From positions 100,126 to 164,125 of the forward strand of contig CAIUDG010000080.1 in NCBI GenBank assembly GCA_903897925.1: 64,000 nt of DNA, written 5' to 3'. Within the stretch, counting starts at the first letter, position 1; each line of letters begins with the position of its first letter. The stretch comes from an uncultured beta proteobacterium (GTDB lineage Bacteria; Pseudomonadota; Gammaproteobacteria; Burkholderiales; Burkholderiaceae_C). The notes beneath the pieces were generated by a model. The model was not told where the DNA came from, searched no databases, and saw only the letters and a program-made list of their open reading frames with translations. Both the position numbers and the translations under genes were made by a program. Positions 1 through 9,326 of the stretch are shown here, one piece after another.

Positions 1-1
1 T

Positions 2-37
2 GCGCTGGCGGTGGCGGCACTGGCCGGCATGCAATAA
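2..37 (+). CDS. C-terminal end of a gene cut by the left edge
   Basis: The frame beginning at base 2 is open and ends in TAA at 35-37, giving a short alanine-rich tail that ends AGMQ. It could be the last residues of a plus-strand gene entering from the left. Too little is present to name a family, and a chance open frame is possible. Confidence 0.35.
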   Translation, partial: ALAVAALAGMQ

Positions 38-84
38 GCCTGGGCGGGCGCTGTCCGGCGCGGCGGGCCAGGCTCCTGGACGCC

Positions 85-288
85 TCAGTGCAGCCGGTGG
101 ATCGGGGAGTCGGTGCTGATGCCCCAGTCGCTTTTTTCCGAGGTGGCCGGGTCGCGGCCTTCTTTGGACTGTTCCTGGTCTACGTACCACAAGGCCAGGC
201 CGGTTCCGCCGATGATGACCACGGCCACGGCGATCAATTTGAGGACGGTGACCCAGACCTTGGGTTCGTCGTCGTCCGGCTTTTTCAT
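85..288 (-). CDS. Small single-span membrane protein, unknown function
   Basis: A 67-residue protein with a charged N-terminus (MKKPDDDEPK), one hydrophobic span at about residues 12-34 and a polar C-terminal tail. It is probably anchored in the inner membrane. A strong AAGGAG ribosome-binding site precedes the ATG at 288, and the ATG overlaps the TGA of the upstream LysR gene in an ATGA junction, so the two are likely translationally coupled. I do not recognise a family. Confidence 0.6.
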   Translation of the reverse strand: MKKPDDDEPKVWVTVLKLIAVAVVIIGGTGLALWYVDQEQSKEGRDPATSEKSDWGISTDSPIHRLH

Positions 289-1295
289 GGCAACTCCTTG
301 TCTTGCTGGATTTTTCCGGGCACCCCGGTGTGTTTTGTAGTGGCTATTTTCGTCCCATTTGCAGCCCCTGGAAGCCTTGTGTTGATCGGTGCCAGCACGC
401 TCCAGGCTGGGGTCTGGAAGGCGGCCGCCAAAAAGTCGACCATGGCGCGCACTTTGCCCGGCAGGTATTTCCGGCTTGGGTAGACCGCCTGCACCGTGAT
501 GGCGGCACCCTGCAATTCAGGCAGCACTTCAACCAGGCGTCCCTGGCGCAGGTCTTCGCCGACCAGAAAGCCGGGCTGGTAGACCAGGCCCTGGTCGGCC
601 AGCGCTGCGGCGCGGCAGGTGTCGCCACTGTTGGTGCGCAGCCGTGGGTGGGTCTGGATAGGGATGCTGCGGCCCTGCGTATCTTGCAGTTTCCAGGTGT
701 CGCCGTCAGACCACCAGGCATAGGCCATGACGCTGTGCCGGGCGATGTCGGATGCGCTGTGGATGGTTTCGGCCTGGCGCAGATAGGCCGGTGAGGCGCA
801 CAGACGCATGCGGTCATGCGCCAGCGCGCGTGACACCAGCGAAGAGTCCGGCTGGGCGCTGATGCGCACCGCCAGGTCATAGCCTTCGTCGATCAGGTCA
901 ACGATGCGGTCGGTCAGGGTGATGTCGAGTTCCACTTGCGGATGCAACTTCAGAAACTCGCCCCACAGTGGCGCCAGGTGCAGATTGCCAAAGGTCAGTG
1001 GTGCGTTGATTTTCAGGCGCCCGCTGATGTGTGTGGCGCCGGCGCTGGCGGCGGCGTTGGCCTCGGCCAGGTCGGCCAGAATCTGCCGGCTGCGCTCAAA
1101 GTAGTCGGCGCCCGCGTCGGTCAGCGACAGACTGCGCGTGGTGCGGTTGAGCAAGCGGCTGCCGAGGGCGGCTTCAAGTTCCATCAGCTGGCGTGACAAC
1201 ACGGCTTTGGAGGTGTCCAGGCGCGCCGCCGCAGCGACGAAGCTGCCGGCCTGGACGACACTGACAAAGGCCTGCATTTGTTTGAACTGGCTCAT
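285..1295 (-). CDS. LysR-family transcriptional regulator
   Basis: The N-terminal winged helix-turn-helix (about residues 4-62) has the typical LysR pattern, including SKAVLSRQLMELEAALGSRL and the NRTTRSLSLT wing. A periplasmic-binding-like effector domain follows (about 90-295). At 336 residues it is some 30 longer than usual, because a polar tail follows the effector domain. It is divergent from the dioxygenase gene at 1408, the usual arrangement for a LysR regulator and its target, so it probably controls that gene. The effector is unknown. The last bases overlap the start of the small membrane-protein gene. Confidence 0.88.
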   Translation of the reverse strand: MSQFKQMQAFVSVVQAGSFVAAAARLDTSKAVLSRQLMELEAALGSRLLNRTTRSLSLTDAGADYFERSRQILADLAEANAAASAGATHISGRLKINAPLTFGNLHLAPLWGEFLKLHPQVELDITLTDRIVDLIDEGYDLAVRISAQPDSSLVSRALAHDRMRLCASPAYLRQAETIHSASDIARHSVMAYAWWSDGDTWKLQDTQGRSIPIQTHPRLRTNSGDTCRAAALADQGLVYQPGFLVGEDLRQGRLVEVLPELQGAAITVQAVYPSRKYLPGKVRAMVDFLAAAFQTPAWSVLAPINTRLPGAANGTKIATTKHTGVPGKIQQDKELP

Positions 1296-1351
1296 GGTGT
1301 GACGGTTTTTGTCAAAAAAAGTATGACAATGAATCCGATTTTAGTGTGTTT

Positions 1352-1366
1352 ATCTATTTAAATGAT
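1352..1366. promoter_or_regulatory. AT-rich imperfect palindrome between LysR and dioxygenase genes
   Basis: In the 112-nt divergent region the sequence has the symmetric form ATC-N2-TTTAAA, closing with GAT, centred near 1359. Position and symmetry fit a LysR operator, but only one weak palindrome is seen and no direct evidence exists. Confidence 0.3.
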
Positions 1367-1407
1367 CGTTATACAGTGGCAACATTCCTTTTGAAAGGCT
1401 GACTGCC

Positions 1408-2193
1408 ATGATGACCACCAAGCTTCCAACCCTCTTCGTTTCCCACGGTGCGCCGCTGTTTGCGGTGGAGCCGGGCAGTTCCGGCCCGGCGCTGCAGCAA
1501 TGGGGCGCCGCGCTTCCAGCCGACCTGCGCGGCGTGGTGGTGCTGTCGCCGCACTGGATGGCACGCACGCCCATGGTGATGACCACGGCGGCGCCGCAGA
1601 CCTGGCACGACTTCGGCGGCTTTCCGCCGGCGCTCTATACCTTGCAGTACCCGGCGCCCGGCAGTCCGGCGCTGGGCCAAGAGGTGATTGCGCTATTGCA
1701 GCAGGCCGGCATCACGGCACAGGCCGATGCCAACCGGCCGCTGGACCATGGCGCCTGGGTGCCGCTGATGCACCTGCTGCCGCGCGCCCAGGTGCCGGTG
1801 GTGCAGCTGGCCATGCCGGCCGGCTGGGACGCGCGCCGTCTGTACGCCATGGGCGCGGCGCTGCAGTCTTTGCGCGACAGCGGCGTGTTGCTGATGGGCT
1901 CGGGCAGCATGACGCACAATCTGGCCGAATTTTTTGGTGGCGAACGTGCGGTGGCGCCGTATGTGGTCGAGTTCAGCCGCTGGGTCGAGCAGCGCCTGCA
2001 GGAAGGGGACACCGAGGCCTTGCTGAATTACCGCAGCCTGGCGCCGCACGCGCACCGTGCGCACCCGACCGAAGACCATTTCTTACCGCTGTTTTTCGCC
2101 CTCGGCGCGGCGGGTGCAGCGGCGCGGCCTGACTATCTGACGCGTGAAGTGATGTACAGCATGCTGGCGATGGACAGCTTCGCCTTGCAATAA
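1408..2193 (+). CDS. Class III extradiol dioxygenase, DODA/YgiD-like
   Basis: This 261-residue protein belongs to the LigB-superfamily group that includes plant and bacterial 4,5-DOPA dioxygenases and E. coli YgiD. The metal-ligand and active-site histidines are visible: H13 in SHGAP, H49 in LSPHW, H114 in LDHGAW, H170 in SMTHNL and the HPTEDHFLP motif (H219, H224). It should open a catechol-type ring using a non-haem divalent metal and O2 in the cytoplasm. The natural substrate cannot be read from the sequence. The start could be either of two adjacent ATGs (1408 or 1411). It lies opposite a LysR gene. Confidence 0.85.
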   Translation: MMTTKLPTLFVSHGAPLFAVEPGSSGPALQQWGAALPADLRGVVVLSPHWMARTPMVMTTAAPQTWHDFGGFPPALYTLQYPAPGSPALGQEVIALLQQAGITAQADANRPLDHGAWVPLMHLLPRAQVPVVQLAMPAGWDARRLYAMGAALQSLRDSGVLLMGSGSMTHNLAEFFGGERAVAPYVVEFSRWVEQRLQEGDTEALLNYRSLAPHAHRAHPTEDHFLPLFFALGAAGAAARPDYLTREVMYSMLAMDSFALQ

Positions 2194-2200
2194 GCCGGCG

Positions 2201-4492
2201 TCACCACAGGCTGAAGCGGCGACCGAGCTGCAAAAACAGGTTGCGGTTGCCGTCGCTGCCGCTGGCGGCGCCCAGGTAGATGTCGCCGATGCGGCTGTCG
2301 ACGGCAATGAACAGCGTGGTGCTGTGTTTGAGCACCATGTCGTCGCTGTGCAGCCAGGCATCCCCGGCTTCTGTCACCAGCCCGACGAAGGTGGGCTGGT
2401 GCAGCACGCCGCCGGTGGACAGGCGGTACATATAGGTGGCCTGCAGGTGGACCAGGCGGTCGCCATTGAGCTGCCCCAGGTGGTAGGCCCCCATTGACTG
2501 GAAGCCGCCCAGGTAGAGCGGCGCCAGTCCGGTGGAGCGGGCGCAGCCATCGCATTCAAAAATGTGGTCGGTGCCGAGGTTGGCGCCCAGGTTCAGCACA
2601 TGCGGGCCCAGGCTGCCGGCCCAGAGTCCGCTGGCGCGGTAGCTGGCGTACTGGCTGGTGCCGCTCAGGCCCTGGGCGGCGTCGACATTGAGGTAGTAGC
2701 CCTGGGTTGGGAAGGAGGCCGAGTCGAGCAGGTCAGCGGTGAGCTGGGTTTTCAGCCCGGTGAACTGCCATTGCCCGTCGTCCAGGTGGTAGTTGATATT
2801 GCTGCCACCGGCAAGCGCAAAGCTGACATCGCGCGGCGAGTCGATGCTGATGTTGGTGCGGTTGCTGACCAGTCCGACGTTGCCGCTGGCGTGCGGCGTG
2901 ATGTCGTAACCCAGCAAAATGCCGACTTCCTGTTTGGTCAGGGTGGCGTTGGCCATGGTCTGCGCCTGCAGAATGTCGGGCCGGTACAGCGGCAGCGCGC
3001 TGCTGACATAGGAGCCGTACGGGCTCAGGTTCCAGTGTCCGCCCAGCGGTTGCAGCAGGCTGGCGCTGACTTCGTTTTGGGAGCCGGCACGCAGGTCCAC
3101 CTGCAGTTCCAACCCGGCTTCGGTGAGCCAGGGGCGGCGCAGGCCGACGCCAACGGAAAACAGGTTGCTGCCGTCCTTTTCCGAATAGAAGCCGAGGTTG
3201 GTTTTCAGGTAGTTCGGGCCGTAGGTTTTTTCGTTGACCTCGACTTGCAGCAGATGCTCACCGGCTGGGGTCTGGGTCAGCTGGTAGCTCAGGCGTTCGA
3301 AGTTGCCGGTGGCGTAGAGTTCGGCCAGTTTCTGCTTCACCAGCGTGGCCTGAAAGCGCTGGCCGACCAGGCTTTGCAGCGCTTGTTCGATGTAAGCGGC
3401 GGGCACATTCTGGTTGCCGCGCACCTGGATTCCCGCCACCGTCACCGGTTCCGTGGGCTGGTCCACCGGTTCGGCATCGGCCGCTGGCGCAACCCTATGG
3501 GCGGCTAAGCGCTGAAAGGCGGCGTCCTGGGCCATGACCGCTTGTTCGGCGCGCGCAGTGATGGCGGCCTGGTCGGCAAAGCTGCTGAAACCGAAACCTT
3601 TCAGGTCGGGCTGCACCAGAATGTCCTGCGGGCGCAGCAAGGCCAGATTGCGGCGTTCGTTTTGCCGGATCAGGATTTGCAGCATCCGGTTGGTTACCTT
3701 GAGGGCGTTTTCAGCGCCCGGGGTTTCCGGCGTGTCGCTGTCGCCCAGGTAGGACGCGACGATCACTTCGGCGCCTTCCTGCAGCGCCAGCTCGATCGGC
3801 AGATTGGCCACCAGGCCGCCGTCGACATAGGTGGCGCCGTCAATTTCAATCGGCGCAAAGACGCCCGGCGCGGCCATGCTGGCGCGCACGGCGCGGGCCA
3901 GATTGCCGCTGCGAAATGCCACCAGCTCACCGTCCTGGTAGCGTGTTGCCACGGCGCGGAACGGGATTTTCAGCTGGTCAAAATCGGCGTTCTCGGCCAC
4001 CTGCGGCAGCAGCTCCTGCAGCAGCATCAGCAATTGCTGGCCATCGCTGACGCCGCGTGCAAAGGTCAGTTGTCCGTCTTTGACGCCGAGTTCCAGGTCG
4101 ACCGGGTAGCGCCGTTCGTAGGCGCGGGTCTGGTTCGGCAGGTCGCTGCGCTCGATCTGGTCCAGCGCAATGCGGGCTGGGTCGGTGGTGCGGATGACGG
4201 TTTCTATGTCATCGGTGGACATGCCGCTGGCGTACAGGCTGCCGATCACCGCGCCGATGCTGGTGCCAATGATTTTGGCAATTGGCACGTGGTCGTGTTC
4301 CAGCCGGCGCAGCACCGCCAGGTGGGCAAAGCCCTTGGCGCCGCCACCGGCCAGCACCAGCGTGACACGCGGTGTGCTGGCGGCAGGCGGGTCCGCAGGG
4401 GTTTGCGCCAGCGCGCCCGGGCAGGGCAGCAGCGCCAGCCACAGCACGCCGACGGCCAAGCTGGTGCGGAGCAGGGCGCGGCGCCAGGACAT
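2201..4492 (-). CDS. Patatin-like phospholipase autotransporter (PlpD-type, type Vd)
   Basis: I chose the ATG at 4492, which gives 763 residues beginning with a signal peptide (about 1-30, ending ALAQ). The open frame continues upstream only as an overlap of gcvP. A patatin domain follows with the oxyanion loop GGGAKG (49-54), nucleophile S78 in GTSIG and catalytic D224 in VDGG. A POTRA-like segment (about 360-440) leads into an Omp85-type beta-barrel ending in an aromatic residue. This is the PlpD architecture: a lipase carried to the cell surface by its own barrel. The gene starts 20 nt after gcvP on the same strand with no visible terminator. Confidence 0.85.
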   Translation of the reverse strand: MSWRRALLRTSLAVGVLWLALLPCPGALAQTPADPPAASTPRVTLVLAGGGAKGFAHLAVLRRLEHDHVPIAKIIGTSIGAVIGSLYASGMSTDDIETVIRTTDPARIALDQIERSDLPNQTRAYERRYPVDLELGVKDGQLTFARGVSDGQQLLMLLQELLPQVAENADFDQLKIPFRAVATRYQDGELVAFRSGNLARAVRASMAAPGVFAPIEIDGATYVDGGLVANLPIELALQEGAEVIVASYLGDSDTPETPGAENALKVTNRMLQILIRQNERRNLALLRPQDILVQPDLKGFGFSSFADQAAITARAEQAVMAQDAAFQRLAAHRVAPAADAEPVDQPTEPVTVAGIQVRGNQNVPAAYIEQALQSLVGQRFQATLVKQKLAELYATGNFERLSYQLTQTPAGEHLLQVEVNEKTYGPNYLKTNLGFYSEKDGSNLFSVGVGLRRPWLTEAGLELQVDLRAGSQNEVSASLLQPLGGHWNLSPYGSYVSSALPLYRPDILQAQTMANATLTKQEVGILLGYDITPHASGNVGLVSNRTNISIDSPRDVSFALAGGSNINYHLDDGQWQFTGLKTQLTADLLDSASFPTQGYYLNVDAAQGLSGTSQYASYRASGLWAGSLGPHVLNLGANLGTDHIFECDGCARSTGLAPLYLGGFQSMGAYHLGQLNGDRLVHLQATYMYRLSTGGVLHQPTFVGLVTEAGDAWLHSDDMVLKHSTTLFIAVDSRIGDIYLGAASGSDGNRNLFLQLGRRFSLW

Positions 4493-4512
4493 GGACTGAA
4501 CGTGTGTGCCGT

Positions 4513-7419
4513 TCAGCTGTCGAGTTCGGCCATCGGCACGCAACTGCAGAACAGATTGCGATCGCCGTAGACGTTGTCGACCCGGCCCACGCTGGGCCAG
4601 TATTTCACCGTGCGCAGGGTCTCTACGGGGAAGGCGGCCAGGGCGCGTGGGTAGGGCCGCGTCCATTGCGCATCGAGCAGGCTGGCAGCGGTGTGCGGGG
4701 CATGCTTGAGCGGGTTGTTGTCCTGCGGCCAGTGACCGGCTTCGACCTGGGCGATTTCGCCGCGGATGGCGATCATGGCGTCGATGAAGCGGTCGAGTTC
4801 TTCCAGGGTTTCGCTTTCGGTCGGCTCCACCATCAGGGTGTTGGGCACCGGGAAGGACAGGGTTGGCGCATGGAAGCCGTAGTCCATCAGGCGCTTGGCC
4901 ACGTCTTCGGCCATGACGCCGCAGCTTTCCTTGAAGTGGCGCAGGTCGAGGATGCACTCGTGCGCCACGTGGCCGGGCTTGCCGTCGGTGCCGGCGCTGG
5001 CGTAGAGCGTCGGGTAATGTGGCGCCAGGCGCGCGCTGACGTAGTTGGCGGCCAGAATGGCGGCTTCGGTGGCGTGCGTCAGTCCGTCCGGACCCATCAT
5101 GCGGATATACATCCAGCTGATCGGCAGCACGGCGGCATTGCCCAGCGGCGCGGCGGAAATCGCGCCCACGCCCTGGCCGCTGTCACTGCCGGGCAGGAAC
5201 GGCACCAGGTCTTCAACCACGCACACCGGGCCGACACCAGGGCCGCCACCGCCGTGCGGAATGCAGAAGGTCTTGTGCAGGTTCAGGTGGCTGACGTCGC
5301 CGCCGAATTCGCCGGGCGCTGCGGTGCCGACCAAAGCGTTCATGTTGGCGCCGTCGACATAGACCCGGCCGCCGTGCTGGTGCACCAGGGCGCACAGCTC
5401 GGTGACCTGGGTTTCAAACACGCCGTGCGTGCTGGGGTAGGTGATCATCACGGCGGCCAGCTGCTGGCTGTACTGTTCGCACTTGGCGCGCAGGTCGTTC
5501 ATGTCGACATTGCCCTTGGCGTCGCAGGCGGTGACCACTACGCTCAGGCCGGCCATCTGGGCGCTGGCCGGATTGGTGCCGTGGGCGCTGCTCGGAATCA
5601 GGCAGATGGTGCGCTGCGTGTCGCCGCGCGCGGCATGCCAGGCCTTGATCACCAGCAGACCGGCGTATTCGCCCTGGCTACCGGCATTCGGTTGCAGGCT
5701 GATGCCGGCGTAGCCGGTGGCGGCGCAGAGCCAGTTGCGCAGCTGCTGGTCGAGCTGGGCGTAGCCCTGGCGTTGTTCGGCCGGGCAGAACGGGTGGATG
5801 TTGGCAAACTCGGGCCAGGTGATCGGAATCATCTCGCTGGTGGCGTTGAGCTTCATGGTGCAGGAGCCCAGCGGAATCATGCTGCGGTCCAGCGCCAGGT
5901 CTTTGTCCGACAGCATGCGGATGTAGCGCAGCATGCCGGTTTCGGAGTGGTAGGTGTTGAACACCGGGTGCGTCAGGTAGGCGCTGTGGCGTTGCAGGTC
6001 GGCCGGAATCAGGGTGGCGCTGGTGTCGGCATAGTCGGCCACCTGCGGCAGGGTTTGGCCGTCGGTGGCGAACAGCGACCAGAGCAGGGCGACATCGTCA
6101 CGCGTGCTGGTTTCGTCCAGCGACAGCGCCAGCGCGTCGGCACTGACCTGGCGCAGGTTGACGCGGGCGGCGTTTGCGCGCGCCAGAATCTGCGCCGTGG
6201 CGGCACCGCTGTGCACCAGCAGCGTGTCAAAGGCGCTCAGAGTGGCAGCGTCGCCAAGCGGCAAGCCCATGGCCTGCAGCCCCTGGGCCAGAATGGCGGT
6301 CAAGGTGGCGACCCGTTGCGCAATGCGCTGCAGCCCGCGCGGGCCGTGGTAGACCGCATACATGCTGGCCACCACCGCCGGCAGGACCTGTGCGGTACAG
6401 ATGTTGGAGGTGGCTTTTTCGCGGCGGATGTGTTGCTCTCGGGTTTGCAGTGCCAGGCGGTAGGCCGGGGCGCCGTGCACGTCGACACTGACGCCGACCA
6501 GGCGGCCGGGCATGGAGCGTTTGAAGTCATCGCGGCAAGCCATATAGGCGGCGTGCGGGCCACCGTTGCACAGGGGCATGCCAAAGCGCTGGGTGGTGCC
6601 GACGACAATGTCGGCCCCGAGTTCGCCGGGTGGCGTCAGCAGGGTCAGGGCCAGCAGATCGGCGGCCATGATGACGACGCCGCCCTGGGCTTTGTAGTTG
6701 GCGATCCAGCTGCGCTCGTCGCGCACGGCGCCATTCAGGCAGGGGTATTGCAGCAGCACGGCAAAGCTGTCTTGCTGCAGCGCTTCGGCGCCCTGGACGC
6801 TGCGCACTTCGATGCCCAGCGGCGCAGCGCGGGTCTGCAGCACGGCCAGGGTTTGCGGCAGCACCTGCGCGTCGACGCAGAACACTTTCGATTTCGATTT
6901 GCCGGCGCGCAGCGCCAGCGTCATGGCTTCGGCCGCAGCAGTGCCTTCGTCGAGCATGGAGGCGTTGGCGATGGGCATGGCGGTGAGGTCGCAGACCATG
7001 GTCTGGAAGTTCACCAGGGCTTCCATGCGGCCCTGCGAAATTTCGGCCTGGTAAGGCGTGTAGGCGGTGTACCAGGCCGGGTTTTCCAGAATGTTGCGCA
7101 GGATCACGCCGGGCGTGTGGGTGCCGTAATAGCCCTGGCCGATGAAGCTCTTGAACACCTGGTTCTGTACGGCCATGGCTTTCAGTTCGGCCAGCGCACT
7201 GGCTTCGGTGACGGCGGGCGGAATGGCCATGGCGCTTTGGCGCGCAATGCTGGCGGGTACCACGCTGGCGATCAGGGCGCGGCGGCTGGGTTCACCAATG
7301 GCTTGCAGCATGCGTTGCTCGTCGTCGGCGGAAAAGCCGATGTGGCGGGCCAGGAATTCGCTGCTGTTTTCGAGCGCGGCCAGGGGCGTGGGCAGAGGGG
7401 TGTTCAAGGGCATCAGCAT
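4513..7419 (-). CDS. gcvP: Glycine dehydrogenase (decarboxylating), P-protein
   Basis: At 968 residues this is a full-length single-chain GcvP, the pyridoxal-phosphate enzyme that decarboxylates glycine and passes the aminomethyl group to lipoylated GcvH. The PLP lysine is K716 in the motif [14 protein letters not shown]. The N-terminal half begins with the familiar [16 protein letters not shown] region. It is third in gcvT-gcvH-gcvP, 7 nt after gcvH, so co-transcribed under the glycine riboswitch at 9088-9314. The start may be the ATG at 7419 or 7413; neither has a strong ribosome-binding site. Confidence 0.97.
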   Translation of the reverse strand: MLMPLNTPLPTPLAALENSSEFLARHIGFSADDEQRMLQAIGEPSRRALIASVVPASIARQSAMAIPPAVTEASALAELKAMAVQNQVFKSFIGQGYYGTHTPGVILRNILENPAWYTAYTPYQAEISQGRMEALVNFQTMVCDLTAMPIANASMLDEGTAAAEAMTLALRAGKSKSKVFCVDAQVLPQTLAVLQTRAAPLGIEVRSVQGAEALQQDSFAVLLQYPCLNGAVRDERSWIANYKAQGGVVIMAADLLALTLLTPPGELGADIVVGTTQRFGMPLCNGGPHAAYMACRDDFKRSMPGRLVGVSVDVHGAPAYRLALQTREQHIRREKATSNICTAQVLPAVVASMYAVYHGPRGLQRIAQRVATLTAILAQGLQAMGLPLGDAATLSAFDTLLVHSGAATAQILARANAARVNLRQVSADALALSLDETSTRDDVALLWSLFATDGQTLPQVADYADTSATLIPADLQRHSAYLTHPVFNTYHSETGMLRYIRMLSDKDLALDRSMIPLGSCTMKLNATSEMIPITWPEFANIHPFCPAEQRQGYAQLDQQLRNWLCAATGYAGISLQPNAGSQGEYAGLLVIKAWHAARGDTQRTICLIPSSAHGTNPASAQMAGLSVVVTACDAKGNVDMNDLRAKCEQYSQQLAAVMITYPSTHGVFETQVTELCALVHQHGGRVYVDGANMNALVGTAAPGEFGGDVSHLNLHKTFCIPHGGGGPGVGPVCVVEDLVPFLPGSDSGQGVGAISAAPLGNAAVLPISWMYIRMMGPDGLTHATEAAILAANYVSARLAPHYPTLYASAGTDGKPGHVAHECILDLRHFKESCGVMAEDVAKRLMDYGFHAPTLSFPVPNTLMVEPTESETLEELDRFIDAMIAIRGEIAQVEAGHWPQDNNPLKHAPHTAASLLDAQWTRPYPRALAAFPVETLRTVKYWPSVGRVDNVYGDRNLFCSCVPMAELDS

Positions 7420-7426
7420 GGTCGGC

Positions 7427-7801
7427 TCAGGCGTGCTGGGTCAGTGCGTCGTAGGCGGCGGCGTCCATCAGCTGGTCGAACTGGGTCCGGTCCTGCAGCT
7501 GGATTTTGAAGAACCAGCCAGCGCCCAGCGGGTCGCTGTTGGCCAGTGAAGGGTCGTCGCGCAGGGCGTCATTGACGGCGGTGACTTCGGCGTCCACCGG
7601 CATGTAGACATCGGCAGCGGCCTTGACCGACTCGACCACACCGGCAACTTCGCCTTTGGCAAAGCGGGTGCCAACGGCGGGCAGTTCAACGAATACCACG
7701 TCACCGAGGGCGTCTTGCGCGTGCACGGTGATGCCGACGGTGGCGGTGTTGTCAGCGGCCAGTTGCAGCCATTCATGGTCAGGGGTGAATTTGATGGTCA
7801 T
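7427..7801 (-). CDS. gcvH: Glycine cleavage system H protein (lipoyl carrier)
   Basis: This 124-residue protein carries the aminomethyl intermediate between the P and T proteins on a lipoyl arm. The lipoylated lysine is K60 in [15 protein letters not shown]. The N-terminus (KFTPDHEWL) and the length are typical. It sits between gcvT (57 nt upstream) and gcvP (7 nt downstream) in one transcription unit. Confidence 0.97.
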   Translation of the reverse strand: MTIKFTPDHEWLQLAADNTATVGITVHAQDALGDVVFVELPAVGTRFAKGEVAGVVESVKAAADVYMPVDAEVTAVNDALRDDPSLANSDPLGAGWFFKIQLQDRTQFDQLMDAAAYDALTQHA

Positions 7802-7858
7802 GGTGGGGTCCTTGGGGGGTGGGTTGATGGGGAGATTCGGTTGCCGGATGGGCCTGGC

Positions 7859-9025
7859 TTAACCGCGGTAGTAACGGGTGGGTTGAAAGGGCATGGCGCT
7901 GACTTCCATGGGAACCAGCTTGCCGCGCACCAGGGCCTGGACCTGGGTGCCAATGGCGGCGAATTCCGTGCGCACATATGCCATGGCAATCGGCTTGTCG
8001 ACGCTGGGGCCGAGCAGGCCGCTGGTGACTTCGCCGATGCGCTGGCCTTGGCTGTCTTGCAATTCGGTGTGCTCGCGCACCGGCACGCGCTGCAGGGCTA
8101 CCAGGCCGACGCGTTTGCGGCCACCAGCGGCTTGCGCGCTGCCCACAGCGTCCAGTGCCGCCAGAATCTGCGCGGCACCCGGGAAGCCGCCAGCGCGTGC
8201 GCCACCGCTGCGGCGCACCTTTTGCATGGCCCACAGCAGGTTGGCCTCTACCGGCGTGGTGCTGGTGTCGATGTCATTGCCATACAGGCACAAACCGGCC
8301 TCCAGGCGCAGCGAGTTGCGCGCGCCGAGACCGACCGGCTTGACTTCGGCTTGCGCCAGCAGGGCGCGCGCCAGCGCTTCGGCGTGGTCTTGGTGGACCG
8401 AGATTTCGAAGCCGTCTTCGCCGGTGTAGCCGCTGCGCGTAACGAAGATGTCGAATTGCTGGCTGCCGCTGTTGAAGACAAAGTCGCCACCGCGCATGAA
8501 CACCATTTTTTCCACGCCCGGCGCCAGCCGCGACAGGGCATTCACCGCCAGCGGGCCTTGCAGCGCCAGCAGGGCGCGCTCGGGCAGTGGCTGCACCTGG
8601 CAGCGCTGGCCGATGCGGCTCTGGATATGGGCGATGTCGTTGACCTTGCAGGCGCCGTTGACGACGACAAACAGGTGGTCTTCGCGGCGGACAAACATCA
8701 GGTCGTCAATGATGCCGCCTGCGTCGTTGAGCAGCAGGCCGTAGCGCTGCATGCCAACCGGCAGGTCGATCACGTCGACCGGCATCAGGCTTTCAAATGC
8801 CGCAGCAGCGTCGGCACCGATGAGCTTGAGCTGGCCCATGTGCGAGACGTCGAACAGGCCGGCAGCCTGGCGTGTGTGCAGGTGCTCGGCCATCAGGCCA
8901 GCCGGGTATTGCACCGGCATGGAATAGCCGGCAAACGGCACCATGCGGGCACCGAGTTCGATGTGCAGGGCGTTCAGGGGCGTTTGCAGCAGGGCAGCGC
9001 CGGAAGTGGTGGGGGTGTCGGACAT
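7859..9025 (-). CDS. gcvT: Aminomethyltransferase, glycine cleavage T protein
   Basis: The 388-residue product releases ammonia from the H-protein-bound intermediate and makes methylene-tetrahydrofolate. The start is the ATG at 9025, giving MSDTP then the conserved LHIELGARMVPFAGYSMPVQY and FDVSHMGQ motifs. The open frame extends upstream to 9202, but that stretch is the riboswitch aptamer, not protein. It is the first gene of the gcvTHP operon, 63 nt after the end of the second aptamer. Confidence 0.96.
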   Translation of the reverse strand: MSDTPTTSGAALLQTPLNALHIELGARMVPFAGYSMPVQYPAGLMAEHLHTRQAAGLFDVSHMGQLKLIGADAAAAFESLMPVDVIDLPVGMQRYGLLLNDAGGIIDDLMFVRREDHLFVVVNGACKVNDIAHIQSRIGQRCQVQPLPERALLALQGPLAVNALSRLAPGVEKMVFMRGGDFVFNSGSQQFDIFVTRSGYTGEDGFEISVHQDHAEALARALLAQAEVKPVGLGARNSLRLEAGLCLYGNDIDTSTTPVEANLLWAMQKVRRSGGARAGGFPGAAQILAALDAVGSAQAAGGRKRVGLVALQRVPVREHTELQDSQGQRIGEVTSGLLGPSVDKPIAMAYVRTEFAAIGTQVQALVRGKLVPMEVSAMPFQPTRYYRG

Positions 9026-9087
9026 GGAAGGTCTCCAGTGGAGGGCAAATGAAAACTCCACGGGGTGCCATAGCACGTTCCGTGGTC

Positions 9088-9314
9088 TGCCCTCGCTGTC
9101 CGCTTTACCTGAGAGATTGGCCACGCTGCAGCCTGCGCCACAGCGTGATTTGCTCCTTCGGTGGACTGCATCGCATGCAGCCTCTCTCCAGTGAGGTGTC
9201 ATGGTGCGCGGTCAGACGCACCATGCTGGTCAGTCCTTTTGCCTGAGCGTTCACACCGCTGTAATCAGCCGTCCTGCGCCTTCGGCGGCCTTCTCGGGGA
9301 AGGCTCTCTCCTGA
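9088..9314 (-). promoter_or_regulatory. Tandem glycine riboswitch controlling gcvTHP
   Basis: On the minus strand the 5' leader of gcvT has two glycine aptamers in series. Aptamer I (about 9314-9228) shows GGAGAGA, then CCGCCGAAGGCGCA and CTCAGGCAAAAGGACTG. Aptamer II (about 9193-9088) shows TGGAGAGAGGC, CACCGAAGGAGCAAA and TCTCAGGTAAAGCGGACAG. These are the conserved core blocks of the gcvT RNA motif. Known examples turn on expression when glycine is plentiful. The spacing to the gcvT ATG supports control of initiation or early elongation. Confidence 0.95.
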
Positions 9315-9326
9315 ACCCTGGCGATT

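Noticed and set aside
4372..7509. A plus-strand open frame of about 1045 codons opposite gcvP
   Set aside because: It is exactly antisense to gcvP and parts of its neighbours, has a Gly/Ala/Val/His/Gln-rich composition typical of high-GC antisense frames and matches no family.
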